From the NCBI GenBank assembly GCA_021788565.1, contig JAJYKO010000169.1:1-8767 (forward strand): a stretch of 8,767 nucleotides of DNA, given 5' to 3'. This DNA comes from Chloroflexota bacterium (lineage in GTDB: Bacteria; Chloroflexota; UBA6077). The stretch's first letter is position 1; each line of letters begins with the position of its first letter. Of the stretch, positions 1 to 6,124 are shown piece by piece. The position numbers and the translations under genes are program-made. The notes beneath the pieces were generated by a model, which had not been told where the DNA came from, did no database searches, and saw only the letters and a program-made list of their open reading frames with translations.

Positions 1-86
1 TCCTCGAGGCCAAGTCCATGGAATGGAAGGAGTTCCGGCGGAACGTCACGTCCTGGGAGATTGACCGCTACCTGGGGGTGTACTAG
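1..86 (+). CDS. glnA: Glutamine synthetase, C-terminal end (partial)
   Basis: This is the 3' end of a gene that enters from the left edge. Reading from base 3, it encodes 27 residues ending in a TAG at 84-86. The tail includes AKSMEWKEFRR, then VTSWEIDRYLGVY. This matches the C-terminus of type I glutamine synthetases (GlnA), which end in a pattern like E(W/Y)xxYRxxVxxWExxxYLxxY. The enzyme makes glutamine from glutamate, ammonium and ATP in the cytoplasm. Only the tail is visible, so the catalytic residues, the adenylylation site and the GS subtype cannot be judged. The gene is convergent with the gdhA block, which places two ammonium-assimilating enzymes tail to tail. The call rests on a short C-terminal motif, but that motif is characteristic. 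Confidence 0.8.
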   Translation, partial: LEAKSMEWKEFRRNVTSWEIDRYLGVY

Positions 87-109
87 GGACCGGGGGACGG
101 GGGACAGGG
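86..109 (+). other. G-rich run with G-quadruplex consensus after glnA
   Basis: Four G-tracts, at 86-88, 92-96, 99-103 and 107-109, are separated by loops of 3, 2 and 3 bases. This satisfies the usual G3+N1-7 pattern. The first tract begins with the last base of the glnA stop codon, so the structure would lie in the 3' untranslated RNA of glnA. The near-repeats of GGGGGAC could also mean it is a low-complexity or dispersed intergenic repeat. Folding is not shown by sequence alone. Confidence 0.45.
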
Positions 110-117
110 AGACGGCA

Positions 118-154
118 GGGCAGGTTGTGGGGTCGCGCCGGCCACAACCTGCCC
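118..154. terminator. Perfect 13-bp hairpin between convergent genes
   Basis: GGGCAGGTTGTGG (118-130) pairs perfectly with CCACAACCTGCCC (142-154) across an 11-base loop. It lies 31 bp past the glnA stop and also downstream of the minus-strand unit that ends at 182. That is the expected place for a bidirectional terminator. No T-run follows on either strand, so it may be a non-canonical terminator or an mRNA 3'-end stabiliser rather than a classic intrinsic terminator. Confidence 0.6.
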
Positions 155-160
155 CCATGC

Positions 161-186
161 GGTGACCCCTGAGGGGGAAGGTCACC
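161..186. terminator. Second hairpin overlapping the stop codon of the 184-residue gene
   Basis: GGTGACC (161-167) pairs perfectly with GGTCACC (180-186) around a 12-base loop. The right arm contains the TGA stop (184-182 on the minus strand) of the unknown gene. With the stronger hairpin at 118-154 it forms a tandem pair of stem-loops closing the minus-strand unit. There is no T-tract, so terminator function is an inference from position. Confidence 0.4.
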
Positions 187-736
187 GACTACTCGGCCAC
201 ACCCGAGTCGGAGGAGTGAAGACAGATCTCAGTATGGCCGCCAGGCCGATTCCCTCCTCTGCTTCCCCGTCGTCTACCATCTGAGCGTCCATAAAGGACC
301 CCATCTTGTCGCCGACTGGAGCGATGAGTCTCTTGTACTGGTCAAGCAGTGCCTCATCGAGCGCCGCCACAACCGCGTTGAGAGCCGCGGTCTTTCGGCG
401 GACTCGTAGAATCAGTTTGAGAGTCTCTGTCGGGCTGGTGCTGCGCTCTTCTCCCTCCTCTTCGGCGTCGCCATAGCTGTAGCTGTAGACGCCGACCAGA
501 TTGTCGTCTAGCTTCCGCAGGTACTCCGCTATCTGAAGGCTCAGGTAGTGCCGGAAGCAGTCGTGGGATCGGGGGTCGCCTGCTCTAAGGGCTGCGGCTA
601 CCGCGCTCTCGCACTTGTACGAGGTCCTGTGGCAGCAGAAAAGCACGGCCGACTCCGCCATCCTGGAGGCGCTAGCTGGTAGGAAAGTCTCTTCCTCCCC
701 AATCTGTTCCTTATCACTTACGTAAGATGTTCTCAT
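182..736 (-). CDS. Unrecognised 184-residue protein translationally coupled to GDH
   Basis: I do not recognise this family. The ATG at 736-734 overlaps the gdhA TGA (735-733) as ATGA. An AAAGGGGG Shine-Dalgarno-like run lies inside the gdhA end, about 8 bases upstream of the ATG, so translational coupling is likely. The protein has a Cys/His-rich stretch with C34, C35, H36, C42, C60 and H63. An acidic patch (GDAEEEGEE, about 89-97) follows, and then a helical-looking segment at about 104-140. No signal peptide or clear membrane segment is visible. The Cys/His cluster could bind metal, but the spacing matches no motif I can name. Operon position suggests a role linked to GDH. A broken or lineage-restricted gene is also possible, although the clean overlap argues for a real gene. 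Confidence 0.6.
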   Translation of the reverse strand: MRTSYVSDKEQIGEEETFLPASASRMAESAVLFCCHRTSYKCESAVAAALRAGDPRSHDCFRHYLSLQIAEYLRKLDDNLVGVYSYSYGDAEEEGEERSTSPTETLKLILRVRRKTAALNAVVAALDEALLDQYKRLIAPVGDKMGSFMDAQMVDDGEAEEGIGLAAILRSVFTPPTRVWPSSR

Positions 737-2064
737 GGGAATATCCCCCTTTGGGCTATTGCCCGTGCGACCCGGTCCACGGCTAGAAGATAGGCGGCGT
801 CTCGGAGGGTTACGTCTCGTTTGCGGGCTGTGTCGAGCACGTCCTGGAAGCTCCGGATCATGGTCTCGTCGAGCCTCCTGTTGACCTCATCCGCTCCCCA
901 GAAATAGGACTGGGCCCCTTGCACCCACTCGAAGTAGGAGACGACCACCCCGCCCGCGTTGGCCAGGATGTCCGGCACGACGGTGGTTCCCCTGTACTCG
1001 AGGATGGCGTCTGCCTCCGGGGTCGTTGGGCCGTTCGCCCCTTCCACTACGAAGGCAGCGTTGATTGCCGAGGCATTGGCCGAGCTGATCTGGTTCTCCA
1101 TGGCGGCAGGAATCAGCACCTCCACCTTGAGCTCCAGCAACTCCTCGTTGGTCACACGCTCGCAGCTGGGAAGGAAGCAGTCGGCTAGCAGTTTTCCTGG
1201 GCGCTCCGAGAGGTCGTCGATCAGGCGCGGTATGTCCAGCCCCACAGGGTTGTACACTCCACCCGACAGGTCGCTCACCGCCACGACCCTGCAACCCCAC
1301 GACGAGAGCACCTGAGCAGCAGGGATTGCGACCTTGCCGAACCCCTGGATGGCGACGGTGGCGCCCTCGACTGGCTTCCGATTCGCCTTCAGGAGCTCGG
1401 CCACGATCACGGCAACGCCCCGACCCGTGGACTCTTTCCTACCCAGGGATCCCCCGATGCCAACCGGCTTGCCGGTCACGATGTCGAGCACTGTATAGCC
1501 CTTCATCGAGCTCACGGTGTCCATGAACCACGCCATCGTCTGCTCGCCCGTGTTCACGTCCGGCGCGGGAATGTCATTCTTGGGGCCGATAATCGGCATG
1601 ATCCCTGCGGCGTAGCGTCTCGTGATCCTCTCCAGCTCTCCCCTCGTCATCTTCGCGGGGTCGCATCTCACCGCCCCCTTTGCCCCGCCGAAGGGGATGT
1701 TCACCAAAGAGCACTTCCAGGTCATGAGGGCCGCGAGGGCCTTCGTTTCGTCCAGCTCAACCGCGGGGTGGTAGCGAATACCGCCCTTGCACGGGCCGCG
1801 GACGCTGGAGTGCTGTACCCGGTAGCCCTCGAAGACCACGAGGCTGCCATCATCCATCTGGACTGGAATGGCGACCGTCAACTCTCGCTCAGGTCGCCGC
1901 AGAATCGCGTGAATCCCGGGGTCGAGACCGAGAGCATGGACTGCGCTGTCCAGCCGGGCCTGGACGCCTGCGTACAGGCCCTCTTTGCCCTCGTTCCCGA
2001 GAAGTTCCTGACTTCCTACTAGCCCCTGAGTAGGACGTGTTTCTGGAACAGTTGGGGCCGACAT
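733..2064 (-). CDS. gdhA: Glutamate dehydrogenase (Glu/Leu/Phe/Val family)
   Basis: It catalyses reversible reductive amination of 2-oxoglutarate with ammonium to glutamate, as a cytoplasmic oligomer. From the chosen start it has 443 residues, slightly longer than the common 410-430 because of a weakly conserved N-terminal extension of about 25 residues. The substrate domain contains GPCKGGIRYHP (K93), MTWKCSLVNIPFGGAKG (K117 and catalytic-type K129) and PAPDVNTGEQT (D169). The Rossmann domain follows, with QGFGKVA (240-246) and AVSDLSGG (263-269). The C-terminal region includes EGANGPTTPEAD and DILANAGGVVVSYFEW. I chose the ATG at 2064 because the 8-mer GGAGGTGA (2074-2067), an exact anti-SD complement, lies just upstream. 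An in-frame ATG at 2076 and a TTG at 2112 lack this support. NAD versus NADP preference cannot be read reliably. It lies downstream of the two-component genes and overlaps the next gene by 4 bp. Confidence 0.95.
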   Translation of the reverse strand: MSAPTVPETRPTQGLVGSQELLGNEGKEGLYAGVQARLDSAVHALGLDPGIHAILRRPERELTVAIPVQMDDGSLVVFEGYRVQHSSVRGPCKGGIRYHPAVELDETKALAALMTWKCSLVNIPFGGAKGAVRCDPAKMTRGELERITRRYAAGIMPIIGPKNDIPAPDVNTGEQTMAWFMDTVSSMKGYTVLDIVTGKPVGIGGSLGRKESTGRGVAVIVAELLKANRKPVEGATVAIQGFGKVAIPAAQVLSSWGCRVVAVSDLSGGVYNPVGLDIPRLIDDLSERPGKLLADCFLPSCERVTNEELLELKVEVLIPAAMENQISSANASAINAAFVVEGANGPTTPEADAILEYRGTTVVPDILANAGGVVVSYFEWVQGAQSYFWGADEVNRRLDETMIRSFQDVLDTARKRDVTLRDAAYLLAVDRVARAIAQRGIFP

Positions 2065-2066
2065 AC

Positions 2067-2074
2067 TCACCTCC
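2067..2074 (-). promoter_or_regulatory. Strong ribosome binding site deciding the gdhA start
   Basis: GGAGGTGA on the minus strand perfectly complements the 16S rRNA 3' end. The GGAGG core is 5 bases from the ATG at 2064. This fixes the gdhA start at 2064 rather than at the upstream in-frame ATG (2076) or TTG (2112). Confidence 0.75.
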
Positions 2075-2125
2075 ATGCGCGACGTCGCTTGTGGAGTAAG
2101 CCTAGAGGCCAAGGCATGGGAAGGG

Positions 2126-2153
2126 TGTGAAAACAGACGAGGAAGATGTGAAA
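2126..2153. repeat. TGTGAAA direct repeat, 21-bp period, upstream of gdhA
   Basis: TGTGAAA occurs at 2126-2132 and again at 2147-2153 on the plus strand (TTTCACA on the gdhA strand). That is 21 bp apart, two helical turns. A weaker relative, GTGAGAAA, lies at 2159-2166. OmpR/PhoB-type regulators commonly bind tandem direct repeats, though usually with a period near 11 bp. The site sits between the response-regulator stop and gdhA and could be an operator. This is positional inference; chance in a short A/G-rich stretch is possible. Confidence 0.3.
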
Positions 2154-2188
2154 GACTCGTGAGAAAGGTGCGACGCGAATGGCTGAGG

Positions 2189-2884
2189 CTATTCCGCGGG
2201 GAGGTAGTAACCTATGCCGGGTCTGGAGAGTATGTACTGGGGATGTTTGGGGTCTTCTTCCAGCTTGCGCCGGAGGTAGCGTATGTAGGCACGAAGGTAT
2301 TCCGTCTCGCTGCGGTATTCAGGACCCCACACTCGGGCGAGCAGCTCCTCGTGTAGCATCACCTTTCCGGCATTCCGTGCAAGCTCCGCCAGCAGGCTGT
2401 ACTCGGTAGGAGTAAGCGCTACCTCGTTACCAGCAACGGCTACACGTCGACGTCCCAGATCGATAGCGAGCCGGCCCACTTGAACTATGTCGCTATCAGT
2501 ACGTCCCTCCTGGAGGGCACTCCGCCGAAGGGCTGCTCTCACCCTCGCAAGAAGCTCCCTCGAACTGAACGGCTTGGTGATGTAATCGTCCGCTCCAAGG
2601 TCGAGGCCGCGAACCTTATCGGACTCCTGGGCCTTGGCGGTAAGCATGATCACGGGAACCCTGGACGAGGTACGCACCCGCCTGCACACCTCGTAACCAT
2701 CTACCTCACCGGGAAGCAGGAGGTCAAGAAGTATGAGATCGGGTTCGGCGAGTTCCACCATGTCCAGTGCATCTTCTCCGGTCATAGCCGCGGCCACCTT
2801 GTAACCATCCGCTTCCAGCAACGAGCGGATAAGTCTGGCGAGCTTCGGCTCGTCTTCGACCATGAGCACTTTAGATCCCGTCAT
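2189..2884 (-). CDS. OmpR/PhoB-family response regulator (KdpE-like)
   Basis: This is a 231-residue DNA-binding response regulator. The receiver domain (about 4-120) has the acidic pair E10/D11, phospho-acceptor D54 in LILLDLLLPG, T82 in MLTAK and K104 in ITKPF. The winged-helix output domain (about 130-229) has LTPTEYSLLAELARNAG, then the recognition-helix region YLRAYIRYLRRKL and the wing PQYILSRPGIGYYL. The wording is closest to the KdpE branch, but no potassium-transport gene is nearby, so target genes are unknown. The loop after D54 reads LPGEVDG, one residue longer than the common LPGxDG. I chose the ATG at 2884 because AAGGAG (2896-2891) precedes it by 6 bases. The open frame extends upstream only into the kinase gene. 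It overlaps the kinase by 14 bp, so the two are surely paired. The next gene on the strand is gdhA, 124 bp on. Confidence 0.93.
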   Translation of the reverse strand: MTGSKVLMVEDEPKLARLIRSLLEADGYKVAAAMTGEDALDMVELAEPDLILLDLLLPGEVDGYEVCRRVRTSSRVPVIMLTAKAQESDKVRGLDLGADDYITKPFSSRELLARVRAALRRSALQEGRTDSDIVQVGRLAIDLGRRRVAVAGNEVALTPTEYSLLAELARNAGKVMLHEELLARVWGPEYRSETEYLRAYIRYLRRKLEEDPKHPQYILSRPGIGYYLPAE

Positions 2885-4157
2885 CTTCGTCTCCTTCATC
2901 GGCAGTCCGGGGAAGAGTGAAATACATCGTAGTACCCGATCCCACCTGACTCTCCGCCCAGATACGTCCTCCATGCGCCTCCACGATGGTCCGGGCTATG
3001 GGGAGGCCGAGGCCTGTTCCTGTGACCTTGGGGCCGATACCGGACTTGATCCGAAAGAATCTCTCGAACAGGCGGTTGAGGTGTTCTGGGGCTATGCCTA
3101 CGCCTTGATCTGAGACACTGAGAATAACTTCGCCCGGACGGACTTCACCACGAACAACTATTAGGCCGCCTTCCGGCGAGTACTTGACCGCATTGTCGAC
3201 GAGGTTACGCAAGACCTGCTCAATCCGATGGGGGTCCGCCTCTATCACGGGGAAGTCCTTCGGGAAGCTGACGGCGAACCTGTGCCCGCGGGTGCGTAAC
3301 GATGCCTGCTCAATAACCCGCTCGGCCACCCGCCTGAGTAGCACGGGCTGTTTCTCTATTCTCAGCAGCCCCGCCTCGATTGTTGAGGACTCCAGCAGGT
3401 CGCTTATCAGGTTCTGGAGGTTGTCCGTCTCCTCGTCGATCGTCCGCAGGAACTCCTCCCTCGTCGCTTGATCCCATTTGGCCGACTCGAGCAGCAGTGC
3501 CGTGCTATACCCTTTGATGGAGGCGAGGGGGGTTCTCATTTCGTGGGAAAGCGTAGACAGAAGTTCGGACTTCAGGCGGTTCGCCTCCTGGAGGACTCTC
3601 GCCTGCTCCGCCTCTTCCTGCAACCGTTCCTTCTGGACGGCAAGGGCGATCAGATGGGCCAGCGCCCTCACCAGACCGAGGTCGGACGACCCGAAACTGC
3701 GTTCCCCTCTCAAATTCTCTAGAACCAGAACACCGAGCCTCTCGTCGTGGGAAATGAGGGGAGCACAAACGGCACTGCGGGGTGGGCCAGCAGATCCGAG
3801 GGCGTTGCCAAAGAGAGCCCTGTTTTTTTCTGACATGCTGGCGAGCGCGGCCGCGACTTCGTCCGGGGTGGAGAAGAACTGCACGTCACCCGTGGAGAAG
3901 GCACGCCCGGTCATGGACTCGTCGGGGCGAAGACTCATGGCAAGGGCAGCGTCGCGGTCGAAGCCGCACACGGAGATCGGCTCCAGCGTTCGTGTGGATT
4001 CCGAATACAGGAAGATGGCCGCGGCTTCAGCGGCATCCACACCGCTCACCAGGCTCTCTACAACGGAGTCCAGAAGGGTCGGGAGGTCAGGAGCAGAGGA
4101 GAGGATCTTTGAGACCTCGTAGACGACTTGCATCTGCCTGGTATTCTCCGGCGCCAT
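2871..4157 (-). CDS. Soluble GAF-domain sensor histidine kinase
   Basis: This 428-residue kinase has no membrane segment or signal peptide, so it senses a cytoplasmic cue. A GAF domain (about 15-175) is followed by a coiled-coil-like linker (175-195). The HisKA domain carries the phospho-acceptor H205 in STLSHEMRTPLASIKGY. The HATPase domain has the N box RNLVDNAVKYSP (N318, N322), G1 box SDQGVGIA (D350), F box LFERFFR and G2 box GTGLGLPIA (380-388). All catalytic motifs are intact. The start at 4157 has a weak GAGG about 8 bases upstream, and the GAF domain begins shortly after. Its partner is the regulator that overlaps its 3' end. Only 48 bp upstream lies the C-terminal remnant of a second KdpE-like regulator, so the kinase once sat between two regulator genes. 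The GAF ligand is unknown. Its original promoter may have been lost with the upstream deletion. Confidence 0.95.
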   Translation of the reverse strand: MAPENTRQMQVVYEVSKILSSAPDLPTLLDSVVESLVSGVDAAEAAAIFLYSESTRTLEPISVCGFDRDAALAMSLRPDESMTGRAFSTGDVQFFSTPDEVAAALASMSEKNRALFGNALGSAGPPRSAVCAPLISHDERLGVLVLENLRGERSFGSSDLGLVRALAHLIALAVQKERLQEEAEQARVLQEANRLKSELLSTLSHEMRTPLASIKGYSTALLLESAKWDQATREEFLRTIDEETDNLQNLISDLLESSTIEAGLLRIEKQPVLLRRVAERVIEQASLRTRGHRFAVSFPKDFPVIEADPHRIEQVLRNLVDNAVKYSPEGGLIVVRGEVRPGEVILSVSDQGVGIAPEHLNRLFERFFRIKSGIGPKVTGTGLGLPIARTIVEAHGGRIWAESQVGSGTTMYFTLPRTADEGDEDDGI

Positions 4158-4205
4158 TCCTGTCCTCGTTACCTTCCGTGGCGGGCGTTTCGCAGAGAGT
4201 GCCGG

Positions 4206-4358
4206 TCAGCTGGCCCCGCGGAAGCGGTATCCGACCCCGCGCGCTGTCAGGATGTACTCGGGCTGCTCCGGGTCCTCCCCAAGCTTGCGTCGCAGTCCCC
4301 GGACGTATACGCGGAGGTAATCGATCTCTTCAGTGTACTCCCGTCCCCACACCTTGGC
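4206..4358 (-). pseudogene. Truncated KdpE-like response regulator, C-terminal remnant
   Basis: About 48 residues remain, from VWGREYTEE to YRFRGAS, ending in TGA at 4208-4206. They contain the OmpR-type recognition helix region YLRVYVRGLRRKL and the wing PEYILTARGVGYRF. By eye about 60% of residues match the same part of the intact regulator at 2189-2884. The whole receiver domain and the first half of the winged helix (platform strands, helices 1 and 2) are missing. The reading frame instead continues upstream, without a stop, into transposase-like sequence. A functional DNA-binding protein is therefore unlikely. It lies 48 bp upstream of the kinase on the same strand, so it was probably part of the same two-component operon before truncation. 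Confidence 0.8.
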
Positions 4359-4610
4359 CATGGTCCGGTTGTTGTAGTCGCTGAAAGCCAGGATGCGGCA
4401 GCACAGGTCGTCAAGGGAAGTGAAGCTCGACCTCTTGAGCAGTCTGCGCACCAGAATGCTGAACCAGATCTCCACCTGGTTCATCCAGGAGGAGTGCTTC
4501 AGGGTGTACACGAAGCGGAGGCGGTGGGTCGCATCGCTCAGAAACGCCGCTCGTGTCGCCATCGACTTCAGGATGCCAGCTTGCCTTTCTCACCCAGGCT
4601 GGTGCCAATC
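4353..4610 (-). mobile_element. IS630-family transposase C-terminal remnant, frameshifted, fused to a regulator
   Basis: In the frame beginning at the ATG at 4562, the residues read MATRAAFLSD, then HSSWMNQVEIWFSILVRRLL, FTSLDDL and YNNRTMAK. This is the C-terminal end of a DDE transposase of the IS630/Tc1 type. The Glu of MNQVE fits the last catalytic acidic residue. Upstream, a second frame reads SLGEKGKL, the normal preceding segment of this family (LGxKGKxGIL). The two frames join if one G is restored in GCTGGCATC near 4576-4577, so a 1-base deletion has broken the gene. The N-terminal catalytic part and both IS ends are missing. The right end of the remnant runs in frame into the regulator tail at about 4353-4358. 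TLKHSSW in place of the usual TPKHSSW also suggests decay. The 5' limit near 4610 is approximate. Confidence 0.8.
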
Positions 4611-4639
4611 CAGGACGTCAATAGACGTGTGATAGAGCA

Positions 4640-6124
4640 CTAGCCGGCCCTGACGGGGGAGGGGGTCTGGCGCTGAAGCTGCCTCGCCTTCGCGTAGAGA
4701 TCCACGTATTTCCGCGCGCTGCTGGTCCAGGAGAAGTCTGCCTGCATGCCGGACTGCATGAGCCTTGACCAGGCCTCCCGATTCCTGTAATCCTCCAGGG
4801 CGCGCACCACGGCGGCAAACAGCATCATGCCGCTGTATTTGTCGAAGCTGAAGCCGTTTCCATCTCCGCTAGCCGGGTCGAAGTCGTGGACGGTATCGGC
4901 GAGGCCACCCGTCCTGCGAACAACCGGCACGCTGCCGTAGCGAAGGGCTGCCATCTGGTTGGACCCGCACGGTTCAAACCGCGACGGCATCAAGAACATA
5001 TCGCTGCCGGCGAAGATCTTTTTGGCCAACGACGGGTTGAAGGTGAGGAAGACCGACATCTTCTGGGGGTATCGCCTGGCGAGCCGCGTGAACATCTCAT
5101 GGTAGTACTGGTCGCCCGTTCCCATCAGCACCAGTTGGAGGGGGAGGTCCATCAAGCCGTCGATCACCTCCGAGAGAATGTCGAAGCCTTTCTGGTTCGT
5201 GAGTCTCGAGATGCAGCCGATGAGCGGGACGCGCGCGTCCGCAGCCAGGCCCGCTTCCTTCTGGAGGGCAAGCTTGTTCGGCACCCTATTGTCCAGAGCG
5301 GAGACGTCGTACCGCTGCGCTATGACTGGGTCCGTCTCTGGATTCATGGCGGAGTAGTCAATACCATTGAGGATGCCGAACAGCCGATCCTGGCGCTCCT
5401 GCAGTAGTGTGTTGAGCTTCTCCCCATACTCCGCCGTGAGGATCTCCTTAGCGTAGGTCTCGCTGACGGTGCTGATGACATCCGCGAAGAGGATTCCGTG
5501 GGCCATCAGCGCGACCACGTTGGGCAGTTCCTCGATGCGCGGGTTCATGAAGGTGTATTCGTCCACCCCGGCGATCTCAAGGATGCGCCACCCAAATATG
5601 CCCTGGACGGCGAGGTTGTGGATCGTATACACCGAGGCAATGTCCTGGAAGAATGGGTCGTCCCGATATATGGTCTTCAGCCAGTTGGCGACGATGGCCG
5701 TGTGCCAGTCGTTCAGATGGATCACGTCCGGCTTCCATTCCAACTGCTTGAGCATCTGGGTGGCGGCGCGGCTGTAGAAGATGAAGCGCTCCCCGTCGTC
5801 GGCGTAACCGTAGAGGTTCTCGCGGTTAAAGAAGCGCGGATTGTCGATGAAGTAGACGGGCAGGCCGTCGCTCACCTCGGTGGTCATGACGGTGGCTGTC
5901 TCCGTGTGGTCGTTCAGCGGGACAGTCATCTCCGGGATCAGCGTTCGGAGGCCAAACTTGTCGGGATCGATACGGCCGTAGCGCGGGATAGCCACTCGAA
6001 CGTCGTGGCCCAATGCACGCAGCGCCCGGGGCAGCGCGTTGGCTACCTCCGCGACGCCGCCGGTCTTGGCGAAGGGAACCATCTCCGCTGCCATAAATAG
6101 GATCTTCAACTGGCCGTCTGCCAT
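4640..6124 (-). CDS. glgA: Glycogen (starch) synthase, GT5 family
   Basis: It transfers glucose from ADP-glucose (or UDP-glucose) to the non-reducing end of an alpha-1,4-glucan in the cytoplasm. At 494 residues it is the normal length. The GT5 N-terminal Rossmann domain opens with KILFMAAEMVPFAKTGGVAEV, containing the KTGG substrate loop (K20-G23), and continues with HLNDWHTA (H141) and YTIHNLAVQG. The C-terminal GT-B half has GILNGID (250-256), the SRLTNQKG loop (R307, K312), MPSRFEPCGSNQ (E384) and RRTGGLADTV. All expected catalytic motifs are present. The ATG at 6124 has GGAGG (6139-6135) 10 bases upstream. A TTG at 6130 in the same frame is 4 bases from that SD and would add only two residues. 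The open frame extends to 6307, but that part has no GlgA similarity. No branching enzyme or ADP-glucose pyrophosphorylase is visible nearby. Confidence 0.96.
   Translation of the reverse strand: MADGQLKILFMAAEMVPFAKTGGVAEVANALPRALRALGHDVRVAIPRYGRIDPDKFGLRTLIPEMTVPLNDHTETATVMTTEVSDGLPVYFIDNPRFFNRENLYGYADDGERFIFYSRAATQMLKQLEWKPDVIHLNDWHTAIVANWLKTIYRDDPFFQDIASVYTIHNLAVQGIFGWRILEIAGVDEYTFMNPRIEELPNVVALMAHGILFADVISTVSETYAKEILTAEYGEKLNTLLQERQDRLFGILNGIDYSAMNPETDPVIAQRYDVSALDNRVPNKLALQKEAGLAADARVPLIGCISRLTNQKGFDILSEVIDGLMDLPLQLVLMGTGDQYYHEMFTRLARRYPQKMSVFLTFNPSLAKKIFAGSDMFLMPSRFEPCGSNQMAALRYGSVPVVRRTGGLADTVHDFDPASGDGNGFSFDKYSGMMLFAAVVRALEDYRNREAWSRLMQSGMQADFSWTSSARKYVDLYAKARQLQRQTPSPVRAG

Noticed and set aside
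2065..2112. Longer gdhA start (TTG at 2112 or ATG at 2076)
   Set aside because: A perfect GGAGGTGA lies directly before the ATG at 2064. The extra residues show no family similarity and the TTG has no good SD.
2885..2974. Longer start for the response regulator
   Set aside because: The extension lies inside the kinase HATPase region in another frame. The ATG at 2884 has AAGGAG at 6-base spacing and gives the normal family length.
3478..4122. 214-codon open frame on the plus strand opposite the histidine kinase
   Set aside because: Antisense shadow of a gene with intact GAF and kinase motifs; the product is low-complexity Ser/Arg/Ala.
4615..4628. ACGTC-AATA-GACGT palindrome after the glgA stop as a terminator
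   Set aside because: The stem has only 5 bp and no T-run follows, so it is too weak to call.
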